The notes below the pieces were generated by a model, which had not been told where the DNA came from, did no database searches, and saw nothing but the letters and a program-made list of their open reading frames with translations. The translations under genes were made by a program, and so were the position numbers. Of a DNA stretch of 42,372 nt, positions 22,016 through 29,550 are shown in pieces (positions within the stretch are counted from its first letter, which is position 1; the number at the start of each line of letters is the position of its first letter). Origin of the DNA: Bacteroidota bacterium (GTDB taxonomy: Bacteria > Bacteroidota > Bacteroidia > UKL13-3); contig JAZKBU010000017.1 in assembly GCA_040388375.1 (NCBI GenBank), positions 1 through 42,372 on the forward strand. The letters run 5' to 3'.

Positions 22016-22048
22016 TTTGTAAATAGATTTAATTAGATGTTATATTTG
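22016..22048 (+). promoter_or_regulatory. Bacteroidota-type promoter of the plus-strand operon
   Basis: TTTG (22016-22019), then 21 bases, then TATATTTG (22041-22048), matching the TTG/TAnnTTTG boxes. Transcription should start near 22055, leaving a leader of only about 10 bases before the ATG at 22065. It gives the two plus-strand genes their own promoter within the minus-strand late region. Confidence 0.65.
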
Positions 22049-22064
22049 TATAAAACCATAAAAA

Positions 22065-22295
22065 ATGCAAGAACAAACCCACGCAAGAAGGATAAGAATT
22101 CCATTATATCCAAACAGATTGCATTATAAATTAACAACCGCCTACGCATTTAATACGTCACAAAGCAAACCGGAGGCATGGCTTGAGATAAACAAAAAGT
22201 TCTTTGAAGCTATGGATCCAAAAGAAAAAGAAAAGTTACTTCGTCTTTATGATACAATGACTGATAAAGAAAAACAAAATCCAAAAAAAATATGA
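22065..22295 (+). CDS. Unknown 76-residue protein of plus-strand operon
   Basis: Unrecognised protein. The first half is basic and aromatic (A-R-R-I-R-I-P-L-Y-P-N-R-L-H-Y-K-L), the second half is a charged helix (K-E-K-E-K-L-L-R-L-Y-D-T-M-T-D-K-E-K). It could bind nucleic acid or membrane lipid, but no family is evident. Its TGA overlaps the ATG of the M50-like peptidase gene (ATGA), so the two are made together. It could be the substrate, an adaptor or a regulator of that peptidase. There is no transmembrane segment. Confidence 0.6.
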   Translation: MQEQTHARRIRIPLYPNRLHYKLTTAYAFNTSQSKPEAWLEINKKFFEAMDPKEKEKLLRLYDTMTDKEKQNPKKI

Positions 22296-22669
22296 TTCTT
22301 AAAATTGTAGAAATACTTTATTTAAGTGTGTTTGCACATGAATTAGGTCATTTTATAGTTGCCAGATTACTTAATCTGAAAATAGTTTCAGTATCTATTT
22401 TTATGAGGCCATTTATTTGTATTTTCTTAAATGGGACACTTTATAAAATTGGTTTTATCCCCATTACTGGATATGTAAATGTTCCGGATATTTATACACA
22501 AAGTAAATGGAAGAAAATTATTTATTTCTCAGCCGGTATTATAATGAACACATCGTTACTGTTATTTAGTAACGATGTGTTTTTACAAACAATAAATTTG
22601 TATTTGATTTTATTTAATTTGCTTCCATTTAGAAAATCGGATGGAAGAAATATTTTAGAAGTGTTATAA
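22292..22669 (+). CDS. Miniature site-2-protease-like (M50) membrane peptidase
   Basis: A 125-residue membrane protein with all core marks of site-2 proteases: H16-E17-L-G-H20 at the end of the first span (zinc site), P-I-T-G60-Y-V loop, A81-G-I-I-M-N86 (the A-G-P-x-x-N helix with Pro missing) and N109-L-L-P112-F-R-K-S-D117-G118 (third zinc ligand). S2Ps cut substrates within the membrane, often anti-sigma factors. Most family members are two to three times longer, so this is close to the bare catalytic core. It lies on the opposite strand to the late genes, with its own promoter, and its 3' end overlaps the fibre gene by six bases. A perfect hairpin lies inside the gene. Confidence 0.8.
   Translation: MILKIVEILYLSVFAHELGHFIVARLLNLKIVSVSIFMRPFICIFLNGTLYKIGFIPITGYVNVPDIYTQSKWKKIIYFSAGIIMNTSLLLFSNDVFLQTINLYLILFNLLPFRKSDGRNILEVL
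22547..22584 (+). terminator. Perfect hairpin with U-tract inside the M50-like gene
   Basis: AACACATCGTTAC (22547-22559) and GTAACGATGTGTT (22569-22581) form a 13-bp perfect stem with a 9-base loop, followed on the plus strand by TTT. It looks like an intrinsic terminator but lies between the A-G-x-x-x-N and N-x-x-P motifs of the peptidase. It may act only when translation lags. On the minus strand the same hairpin could end the fibre message, though its U-tract is poor. Confidence 0.6.
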
Positions 22670-23401
22670 ATCAAAACTTGCTCCTGTTAGTGATACCCAT
22701 CTAGCCGTTCCAGCCCCCGTTAATGATGAATGATAAATAGTGCCATTAGTGTTAATGGTTAGTATTCCTGCCCCTTTTACTAATTGTTCATCAAAAAACA
22801 ATACGCCCCTTACAGTTTTAGTTGTTGTTGGCCTAAATCCTATTGGTAAGGTAAACGAAGTTGCACCATTACCCATTGATGTTCCTACATTTCCAGCAGG
22901 GCCAGATAAAAAAACAGTCCCACCTTCTCTTCTATAACTTGTACTTGAATCATTTGCTATCCAATCTGTATTAATATAAATAGCATCTAATAAATCAAAT
23001 GTACCACTACCACTAACACCATCGCTTAATATTAGCCTTCTTACTTTATGTACATTTCTAGATATATTATCTGAAAAAACAAGTGGATCAGCAATAGAGT
23101 CGTTAGTAATAGTAATAGTAAAAATAGCAACATTGGCAAAAGCGGTTGTTGTTGTTTTTCCGGGACAATAATAAATTTCTTCATTCCATAAAATAAAACC
23201 AGCAGTATACTGATTTGTACCATATGGAACAATACCATTTAAAATATATGCTTTAGATATATCATAAGAATTTCCTATTAAAGATATTGCCAAACCTAAA
23301 TGAATTTCTTTGTTGGCATCCTGTAGAAAATCTAAAGACTTTCCTGTAAATGGTTGTTGAATAGAAGGATCTAAAATATCAGTTGTTATAATTATTTTCA
23401 T
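22664..23401 (-). CDS. Tail fibre/baseplate tip protein
   Basis: A 245-residue beta-rich protein that ends the baseplate block. The N-terminal part (I-I-I-T-T-D-I-L-D-P-S-I-Q-Q-P-F-T-G-K-S-L) and the middle resemble attachment regions. The C-terminal part (F-L-S-G-P-A-G-N-V, S-F-T-L-P-I-G-F-R-P, V-R-G-V-L-F-F-D-E) has the G-F-R-P-x motif found in tips of many phage fibres (gpH/gp37-type C-terminal domains). It lies 11 bases past the gpI-like gene. Its 3' end meets the plus-strand peptidase gene head-on. Confidence 0.7.
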   Translation of the reverse strand: MKIIITTDILDPSIQQPFTGKSLDFLQDANKEIHLGLAISLIGNSYDISKAYILNGIVPYGTNQYTAGFILWNEEIYYCPGKTTTTAFANVAIFTITITNDSIADPLVFSDNISRNVHKVRRLILSDGVSGSGTFDLLDAIYINTDWIANDSSTSYRREGGTVFLSGPAGNVGTSMGNGATSFTLPIGFRPTTTKTVRGVLFFDEQLVKGAGILTINTNGTIYHSSLTGAGTARWVSLTGASFDL

Positions 23402-23411
23402 TTTGTTTTTT

Positions 23412-24083
23412 TTAATAAGTTACTATATTATAAATAATTCCTGCGATTACATATTTATCAGCCTGAGCGCGTATAATATTTTCTGCATTAGTCGGGTCAG
23501 GATCCAACGCATTAAATACTAAAACTGGAACATAAATAGTAAAAGCATTATCTCCGAAACTGTAAGCATTGCCTAAGTATGTTGTTGAATAAATAGAATC
23601 ATTTGCTAATAACGAAGATGTTTCGCCAGATTCACCCATTACAAAGGCTGTCCCGTAAATATTATTATTAGTTATATAAATTTGATCTGCCGGCGAAACA
23701 TCTACATCAAACCATTTATTTAAAATATATTCAAGTACCATTTTACGAGAATTATATCTTAAACGCTCCCGCAACCCAATATATATTTCTTGCGTCTTTA
23801 CAAAATATACAGAATTCGTTGGAACAATTCCGGCAAGAGTTGGTAATATACATTCATATACAGAACGATCAATATATCTTATTTTATCGCCAATAGAATA
23901 AGCAACTAAAACATCCCATTTATCGCCAGTAAAACCATCAGCATAATCATTGTGAAATCTATCCCGTATAATTTGTAATACTATTGTAAACGCTTTAAAA
24001 AAAGAAATAAATTTAGGCTTCCTTTTATCTGGAGGCAAAAGAATTTCAGTTTGTAAAGCATAATTTATATCGTAAATGGTCAT
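23412..24083 (-). CDS. Baseplate protein, gpI/gp48-like position
   Basis: A 223-residue protein sharing one base with the gpJ-like gene. The first part has R-K-P-K-F-I-S-F-F-K-A-F and R-D-R-F-H-N-D-Y-A-D-G-F-T-G. An insertion at about 55-95 reads W-D-V-L-V-A-Y-S-I-G-D-K-I-R-Y with V-Y-E-C-I-L, which resembles a small carbohydrate-binding (CBM5/12-like) unit. The rest has L-R-Y-N-S-R-K-M-V-L-E-Y and mixed beta strands. By order it should be the gpI-type wedge protein that links baseplate to fibre. Confidence 0.6.
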   Translation of the reverse strand: MTIYDINYALQTEILLPPDKRKPKFISFFKAFTIVLQIIRDRFHNDYADGFTGDKWDVLVAYSIGDKIRYIDRSVYECILPTLAGIVPTNSVYFVKTQEIYIGLRERLRYNSRKMVLEYILNKWFDVDVSPADQIYITNNNIYGTAFVMGESGETSSLLANDSIYSTTYLGNAYSFGDNAFTIYVPVLVFNALDPDPTNAENIIRAQADKYVIAGIIYNIVTY

Positions 24084-24940
24084 TAAGATTCAGGTATAAA
24101 ATTTAATTTAGTTAAAAAATCTTCGCCTGAAGTTGTTTCTTCCACAATATAACCAGCTGTTGTTGGATATTTATTAAAAAGTAAATCATAATCTTGAACT
24201 ATAAATGTTTTATCTACAAAAGCCGTTGCGTCTGCCCTTATTGCCATATCTTTTATTGCTATATCAGTAACTCCACCAACTGCAAGTATAGCTGATTCTA
24301 ATGCGCTAACACGTACAATGCCATCAAACGAATCTACAGAAGAGAGCTTTGATAAAAAAGCATTTATTCCAGCTATAACATTTGTTTTTATAATAGCAGC
24401 GTAATTACCATCAAAATAAATATCAGCAACTAAATAAAGTTTATCAGGTGGTAATGAAATGATAGAAGGTAGCACTCCTGCAAAACCTCCAACATTCAGA
24501 TAACCTGTAAGTGATGTTTTTTCTAAACTATCCAATGCTTCAGGAGGTTCTCCTTTAGCTACTTTTACAGATACCACTTTGTTAGACATTGTTTTTACAT
24601 AACATCGTGTTATTATTTGTAACGATTCATCTATAACGGCATAAGTAGGAATCAAATCTACAAGAGTAACAACTTGTGGCGTTGTTGTTGAATATTGAAA
24701 TTTAAAAACTTCGTTCTGAATCCATTTGTTTGTGCCGGGAGCCGCTTCATCGGCTATCCCTTCCATTTCTATTTTAAAAATATCTAATGTTTGCTCAAAA
24801 ATATTTATACAAGTCGCAACAATAAATGTCAACAATCTATAAATAGCTACCTGTGAGACGCTATTCATAGCAGACAGTTTACTATCTCCAGCTATTGCGG
24901 TTAACATTTTATTTTGCCAGTATGCTATTGATTGAGCCAT
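24083..24940 (-). CDS. Baseplate J-like wedge protein
   Basis: A 285-residue protein fitting the gpJ/Mu gp47 wedge family in its Bacteroidota form. It has an N-terminal helical part (Y-W-Q-N-K-M-L-T-A-I-A-G, F-E-Q-T-L-D-I-F-K), a central beta part with T-R-C-Y-V-K-T, then P-P-D-K-L-Y-L-V-A-D-I-Y-F-D-G-N-Y and R-V-S-A-L-E-S-A-I-L-A-V-G-G-V-T-D-I, a pattern (strand, helix, G-V-x-D/h) common to J proteins. It is followed with one shared base by the gpI-position gene. These proteins form the baseplate ring that triggers sheath contraction. Confidence 0.75.
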   Translation of the reverse strand: MAQSIAYWQNKMLTAIAGDSKLSAMNSVSQVAIYRLLTFIVATCINIFEQTLDIFKIEMEGIADEAAPGTNKWIQNEVFKFQYSTTTPQVVTLVDLIPTYAVIDESLQIITRCYVKTMSNKVVSVKVAKGEPPEALDSLEKTSLTGYLNVGGFAGVLPSIISLPPDKLYLVADIYFDGNYAAIIKTNVIAGINAFLSKLSSVDSFDGIVRVSALESAILAVGGVTDIAIKDMAIRADATAFVDKTFIVQDYDLLFNKYPTTAGYIVEETTSGEDFLTKLNFIPES

Positions 24941-24943
24941 TTT

Positions 24944-25468
24944 TTATTTTTCTTTTAAATATGGAGCCGGATTATAAGTTACATTTAATACAGGTTGTAT
25001 AACCCCGCCGCCAATAGTTGTCCCTTGAGTTGATATTTGATTGCTTGTGTCTAAAAAATTAGTTTTATAATCAATTATTGCATGATATACGCCGGCATGT
25101 TGATAATCTCTGCCATCAGCACCCCTAACAAATTTAACAGCTCCGTCAGGTTCAAATCCGTTCATCTTAACATTAATAGCATCCATAAAATCGAAAACAT
25201 CTAAATTTTGTTCCATGGTTCCGTCAGTTGCGTCAAGTTGCCAATGTAAAACATGGATGCGAATAATAAGAGGTTCATAAAGTTGTACACCATCTCCCAA
25301 TTGTAATATTTCATCCGGATTAACTATTTCAGGAAACAACGCCGGCATTGGAAAAGAATATTGTTTATTTTGTTCATCCAAATTTAACTGATCGTTCCAC
25401 ACACGCACAAACTTAACATCTGAAATAGTTTCTAATTGAGCTAATATTGCTTTTATAAAATCCTTCAT
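24944..25468 (-). CDS. Probable tail terminator or neck protein
   Basis: A 174-residue protein following the virion morphogenesis gene with an ATGA overlap. It begins with a helix (D-F-I-K-A-I-L-A-Q-L-E-T-I-S-D-V) followed by K-F-V-R-V-W-N-D-Q, then a strand-rich core with I-I-R-I-H-V-L-H-W-Q-L-D, and D-V-F-D-F-M-D-A-I-N-V-K-M-N-G-F. Small proteins with a first helix and R-V-W/Y-type strand next to gpG are often tail terminators or Mu gp37-like neck proteins. Sequence family not recognised; the role is inferred from place and size. Confidence 0.55.
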   Translation of the reverse strand: MKDFIKAILAQLETISDVKFVRVWNDQLNLDEQNKQYSFPMPALFPEIVNPDEILQLGDGVQLYEPLIIRIHVLHWQLDATDGTMEQNLDVFDFMDAINVKMNGFEPDGAVKFVRGADGRDYQHAGVYHAIIDYKTNFLDTSNQISTQGTTIGGGVIQPVLNVTYNPAPYLKEK

Positions 25469-25887
25469 TTAAAACATTTTGAAAGTTCGCTATTTATTTT
25501 ATTTCTTAAAATTCCGTCTAACGTTTTATTGTAACCTAAAAATTTGCGTCTCCTTTGTTTTCCTATTCCTTCATTATGTACTTGAGCGTAGTTAAATCCT
25601 GTTTTACTTTGAACAAATACTTCAAATCTTATTCTACTAAAAGTAGCTTCGCGTTTCATATTCGCTACAGCTCTCCTCAACATAGCTTTATTAACCAATA
25701 ACTTTCGCGTAATATCTCTTTTCTTTATCCCTCTTCTTGCTATCCTTGGCGCCCATCTTTTACCCTCCCAACTTTCAGAATCGAAATTTTTAAAGTAAAA
25801 TTTCTGTCCTTCATTTGCTATTTGTTTGGGTAAATTTATTTTTAATCTCTCAAAATTAATTTTTACTTTTTTAAAATTGAAAGCCAT
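25465..25887 (-). CDS. Virion morphogenesis protein (gpG/gp31-like)
   Basis: A 140-residue basic protein matching the phage virion morphogenesis family (Mu gpG/P2 gpS type). It has F-Y-F-K-N-F-D-S-E-S-W-E-G-K-R-W-A-P-R, then basic R-R-G-I-K-K-R-D, L-R-R-A-V, F-E-V-F-V and Y-A-Q-V-H-N-E-G, the last being the signature A-x-h-H-N-E-G. These proteins complete head-tail joining. The gene is five bases past the MuF-like gene and overlaps the next gene as ATGA. Confidence 0.8.
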   Translation of the reverse strand: MAFNFKKVKINFERLKINLPKQIANEGQKFYFKNFDSESWEGKRWAPRIARRGIKKRDITRKLLVNKAMLRRAVANMKREATFSRIRFEVFVQSKTGFNYAQVHNEGIGKQRRRKFLGYNKTLDGILRNKINSELSKCFK

Positions 25888-25892
25888 GTATT

Positions 25893-26714
25893 TTACTTTT
25901 TTCTATTTACTTTTTTTATTTCAGGAATCGGCAAATTAAAATTATCACTCGCTAAATCTTTATATTCATCAGGAACATCTTTAAAATACGGATGCTCCTT
26001 ACCAAAAACCTCTCCAGTTTTACCCGGATTCATTTTAAAAGCATCGTTCATTTTGCTTTTAACTTCATTTCCAGCAGCGCTTACTTTATCTTTATGCGTA
26101 ATTACTGCGTCTCCTTTTTCCAGTTTTTCAACAACACATCTGCAATTGTAATGATTAAGCGGCATGAACGTACTCCAAAATTTATCATCAACCGGTAATA
26201 TTATATCGTTTAAAGGACGGCAAATAGTTGAAGTGTTTAAATCCATTACAGCGATATAACGAAGAAATGGAAATAGTTCTTTATCTTGTTCTATATCTGC
26301 CCACATTCTCGCACTTTCAGCTTGTCCTATAGCCGTATTATATTCGCTTTCCATCCAAGTTTCATTGTACAACTTGTATGTTTCTTGTGCTTTTTTTTTA
26401 AACTCTGAATAAGTTAATACTTTTCCGTTTTCTGTTAATAGTCCTCGCATATCCTCCATTTGATGAAATGTTTTAGCACCGGCAAACAAATAAATGTTTT
26501 CGCGTAAATTTTTTAATAATTCAGATGGAGCAGATCCATAACCTAATGAACTTTCAATACTTTTCAAAGAACCTCCGTAACCTTTATAAACTCCTTCCTT
26601 TAATTTTTCAGCAATAGAAGCATATAAATTTTCTGGCAAATTTTCTGGGTTTATTTTTCCACTATAAATGCCTTTAAAAATGTCGTCGATTTCTTCATCA
26701 GTTAAACCAAGCAT
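25893..26714 (-). CDS. MuF-like minor head protein
   Basis: A 273-residue head morphogenesis protein of the Mu gpF (gp30) family. The C-terminal half shows the signature: A-R-M-W, F-L-R-Y-I-A-V-M-D-L-N-T-S-T-I-C, then F-W-S-T-F-M-P-L-N-H-Y-N-C-R-C-V-V, that is D-x-x-T-x-x-x-C ... W ... M-P-x-x-H-x-N-C-R-C with cysteines likely to bind zinc. It is probably injected or placed at the portal vertex. It shares one base with the portal gene. There is no toxin domain at the C-terminus. Confidence 0.9.
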   Translation of the reverse strand: MLGLTDEEIDDIFKGIYSGKINPENLPENLYASIAEKLKEGVYKGYGGSLKSIESSLGYGSAPSELLKNLRENIYLFAGAKTFHQMEDMRGLLTENGKVLTYSEFKKKAQETYKLYNETWMESEYNTAIGQAESARMWADIEQDKELFPFLRYIAVMDLNTSTICRPLNDIILPVDDKFWSTFMPLNHYNCRCVVEKLEKGDAVITHKDKVSAAGNEVKSKMNDAFKMNPGKTGEVFGKEHPYFKDVPDEYKDLASDNFNLPIPEIKKVNRKK

Positions 26715-28069
26715 TATTTATAAAGGTTTTTTATTTTTTCTTTTAAAGGTTGACTGAAATCATTTTTTAAAGGCACAACAGATTTGGTAAATTTAATTCC
26801 GGTTCTTTCAGTAAAATAATCCTCATCCATTTCCATTCCTGCATCTTTCATTGTTTTTGCAACTTCAGCAACTTTTAAATTGGATTCATTTTCAGCATTA
26901 GTATTTTCTTGTTTTTCTTTGTCATTTTTAAATGCAAAATATGTTCCAAATGCAATATTAAAGCCTAATGTTCTAAATTTATCAATGGAAGATTCATTCA
27001 TATGATCGCAAAAAAACCTATTGTCAACCTTTCCGGTTTCTTCTAATGCTTTTTCTACCTCTAGAGGATTACCAAGTTTTCCCGGTGTTGTATCTATCGC
27101 AGAGGCGTGACCTAAAATAACCTTAGATATTTTTTCTTCACATCTCTTTTCCAAAGATTCATAACCTTTATACCCAGTTCCACCTAGTGCTGTTTCTAAA
27201 AATGAAATTTCATCAACAGGGTCAATTATAGCATATCCGCTGGATCCCATTTCTCTCAATGCTCTTTCTAATTCATCCCTCTCTGGCCCTTCTGTTTTAT
27301 CGGTCTTTCCAACTCTATAAGGTTGAGAATATAATTCAACGAAATCCCCATTGTAACCTAATACATTTCGGCAAAATATTTCGTAAAGTCCAACTTTATA
27401 CAAATAACCATTACCGCATTTATTTACACCAGACTCTGACGGCGTAGAAATCCAATCTGTCCAATCCATAATACTATTACCAAGATCATCGACAGTATTA
27501 GGGTCTAGAAATTTTAATCCGGTAATTGAATAAAAAAAGTGTTGCAGTTCTAATCGTTCAGGAGAAACATTTGAGCGCCTTACAACTCCTATGCTTGGGA
27601 ATTTATCATCTATTAAATCTCCAAGTCCAATAAGAGAATATCCATAAGCTGGCGCATCAAGTACGTAGTTCATGTAATCATAAAACCATTTCTTTTTAAA
27701 TAGTTTTGTTAATTCTTCGTTTTCTTTCCCATCAGCAAAATAAAAAGCAAAATCTTTAAGTAAGGTTAACCTTTTACGCTTTTCCATACAAGCGTGTACG
27801 TGTCCGTTTAAAACGGTATCTTGATAAAGTTGCTGTATTTTTATACGTTGTGGAAACCATGGTTGTTCTAACTCGTTTATAGCTCCACGCCATGCGAAAA
27901 TATCTTGTTTTATTCTCGCTAGTTGTTGTCTATAAATATAATTAGAAGGATTTTTTATAGATCTTTTTGATGGTATATTATCATTAACTTGAGATAATAC
28001 AGGATCTGTGTTTACAGATGTCAACTGTAAATTATTAGTTATTCTTATTCTACAATTTTGGTTTGACAT
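26714..28069 (-). CDS. Portal protein (DUF935/Mu gp29-like)
   Basis: A 451-residue portal, the 12-fold ring through which DNA enters and leaves. Signature features of the Bacteroidota gp29-like group are present: I-F-A-W-R-G-A-I-N-E-L-E-Q-P, then P-Q-R-I-K-I-Q-Q-L-Y-Q-D, H-V-H-A-C-M-E-K-R-K-R-L-T-L, Y-A-I-I-D-P-V-D-E-I-S-F-L and a helical C-terminal part. It lies between the gp36-like connector and MuF-like genes and shares single bases with both flanking genes, indicating a tightly coupled head operon. Confidence 0.9.
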   Translation of the reverse strand: MSNQNCRIRITNNLQLTSVNTDPVLSQVNDNIPSKRSIKNPSNYIYRQQLARIKQDIFAWRGAINELEQPWFPQRIKIQQLYQDTVLNGHVHACMEKRKRLTLLKDFAFYFADGKENEELTKLFKKKWFYDYMNYVLDAPAYGYSLIGLGDLIDDKFPSIGVVRRSNVSPERLELQHFFYSITGLKFLDPNTVDDLGNSIMDWTDWISTPSESGVNKCGNGYLYKVGLYEIFCRNVLGYNGDFVELYSQPYRVGKTDKTEGPERDELERALREMGSSGYAIIDPVDEISFLETALGGTGYKGYESLEKRCEEKISKVILGHASAIDTTPGKLGNPLEVEKALEETGKVDNRFFCDHMNESSIDKFRTLGFNIAFGTYFAFKNDKEKQENTNAENESNLKVAEVAKTMKDAGMEMDEDYFTERTGIKFTKSVVPLKNDFSQPLKEKIKNLYK

Positions 28070-28287
28070 TAGGCGGCATTTTTAAAAGTTGAAACAGCAT
28101 GCATACACAATTTTAAATCAAACCAAAATAGACTATTTCCTGACTTTAAACCTTTAACCGTTTCCCAAGTACTATATGAAAATAACCATAAAATTTTCTT
28201 CTTAATTTTTTTATCTACAAAAAAAACCTTTCCGCATGGAGAATTTTTATCCGGATATTGTACAATTCTAAATTCAGGAGTTTTCAT
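28069..28287 (-). CDS. Unknown 72-residue protein before portal
   Basis: Unrecognised protein with beta-like beginning (E-F-R-I-V-Q-Y-P-D), G-K-V-F-F-V-D-K-K-I-K-K-K-I-L, aromatic middle (W-L-F-S-Y-S-T-W-E-T-V-K-G-L) and a C-terminal C-M-H-A-V-S-T-F. The stop shares a base with the portal ATG (TAATG) and the start lies two bases after the connector gene. It is probably a head gene of unknown role. The pattern looks like a small beta-sheet fold. Confidence 0.6.
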   Translation of the reverse strand: MKTPEFRIVQYPDKNSPCGKVFFVDKKIKKKILWLFSYSTWETVKGLKSGNSLFWFDLKLCMHAVSTFKNAA

Positions 28288-28289
28288 TT

Positions 28290-29183
28290 TTAATATGAGT
28301 TTTCATTTTTAATATTCCCACCAAACCTAATCCGTTTACCTTGATTAGGTTGAATTAAAGGTATATTAGCCGTTACGGATCCTTTTCCGCATTTCACAAG
28401 CCAAACAATAGCGGAATCATAATTATCAACCCTTAATTGTGGGATATTGTTTGGAGCTATACGCGAATGTATTTTATATAAAGCAATATCAACAACGCAA
28501 TCAATTATTTTTTGGGAACGATTATCGCCGGCTGTAAATTTTGTCGTATCAGTTGGATATGTTCCAGCTGGAACAGAATACGAAACTCCCGAACCCCAAT
28601 ATTTGATACCATTTAAATTATTATCCGGAGCTACGTTAATAGGTGGTAAATTAGAACTATCATAGTACTGTAATGTTTGATTATGATTATACAATGTTGA
28701 TGCTATTTTACACTCATATACTTTATTTTTCCAATATACCTCATCGCCTATTGAATAAATAGTTTTATAATCAAATTCAGGTTTAGGAACAGTCACAAAA
28801 AATAAATCATATTGCGAGCCAAGTAAAGTCCATTTTGATATATTAAATGCCTCACCAACTGTTATGGCTGTTGTACATATATATATTTTTCCAGCTTGTA
28901 AAGTAAAGGCTTTTAATGCATATGTTCCAGAGCTTGAATAGGCAGGGCCATCCAAGTAAAATCTATCTTTTGCTTTATAAATTGTATCGGGATTCCAAAC
29001 TACTGTATCGGTAAATTCAGCCGCCGTATCGTATTTTTGAATTAAATATGAAGTTATTTCTTCTATTGCAGTTAATTCAGCTCCTAACAAAACAGCAGAC
29101 GACCCACCGGTTAATTGAGTAATTTGAGCCGATTGGATATTTTGAGAATAGTCTATTAAACGTAGATATGCCATAGAAGACAA
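28290..29183 (-). CDS. gp36-like head-tail connector with CBM-like insertions
   Basis: A 297-residue protein whose C-terminal part matches Mu gp36/DUF1320 connectors: I-I-D-C-V-V-D-I-A-L-Y-K-I-H-S-R, then Y-D-S-A-I-V-W-L-V-K-C-G-K-G. The N-terminal helix (T-A-I-E-E-I-T-S-Y-L-I-Q-K-Y) also fits. Between them are two modules that look like CBM5/12-type chitin-binding units: W-N-P-D-T-I-Y-K-A-K-D-R-F-Y with K-I-Y-I-C, and I-Y-S-I-G-D-E-V-Y-W-K-N-K-V-Y-E-C ending near Y-W-G-S-G-V. Such inserts would be exposed at the neck. The gene is second after the large terminase. Confidence 0.65.
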   Translation of the reverse strand: MSSMAYLRLIDYSQNIQSAQITQLTGGSSAVLLGAELTAIEEITSYLIQKYDTAAEFTDTVVWNPDTIYKAKDRFYLDGPAYSSSGTYALKAFTLQAGKIYICTTAITVGEAFNISKWTLLGSQYDLFFVTVPKPEFDYKTIYSIGDEVYWKNKVYECKIASTLYNHNQTLQYYDSSNLPPINVAPDNNLNGIKYWGSGVSYSVPAGTYPTDTTKFTAGDNRSQKIIDCVVDIALYKIHSRIAPNNIPQLRVDNYDSAIVWLVKCGKGSVTANIPLIQPNQGKRIRFGGNIKNENSY

Positions 29184-29231
29184 AGTAAATTAATACTTAG
29201 TTATCTTCTTGTTTTTGGGGCCAAAAAACGA

Positions 29232-29549
29232 TTACCTTTTATATTTCTTTTTGAATTTATCTATCTGTGCTGAACTTGGTATTATTAAAGTATTTCTATT
29301 CCTTAACGTATGTATTATTTGATTCTTTTCAGCAAGTAATTTTTGTAGGTCATTAATTTTTTGCCGATACTTTTCCATTACAGTTATATCATCATCGGTA
29401 CTCGTTAAATGCCAACTAAAACAATGAGTGCATAAATAAGAACGTTTTGGGATATTACCCCTATTAGATGTCGCCTTTAATTTTGTTAAATAAAAATCAG
29501 CATCTTTTTCAGTAGCAAAATACGTTTTAGAACAAAAACTTTTATCCAT
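29232..29549 (-). CDS. Small zinc-finger-like protein after terminase
   Basis: A 105-residue protein with a possible zinc finger: C6 near the N-terminus, and Y-L-C-T-H-C-F-S-W-H-L-T at about residues 39-50 (C41, C44, H48). The remainder is a basic coiled coil (Y-R-Q-K-I-N-D-L-Q-K-L-L-A-E-K-N) and a Lys-rich tail. Phage proteins with C-x-x-C-x-x-W-H-L-T occur near packaging genes; the role is unknown, maybe DNA binding. It starts one base after the terminase stop. Confidence 0.65.
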   Translation of the reverse strand: MDKSFCSKTYFATEKDADFYLTKLKATSNRGNIPKRSYLCTHCFSWHLTSTDDDITVMEKYRQKINDLQKLLAEKNQIIHTLRNRNTLIIPSSAQIDKFKKKYKR

Positions 29550-29550
29550 T

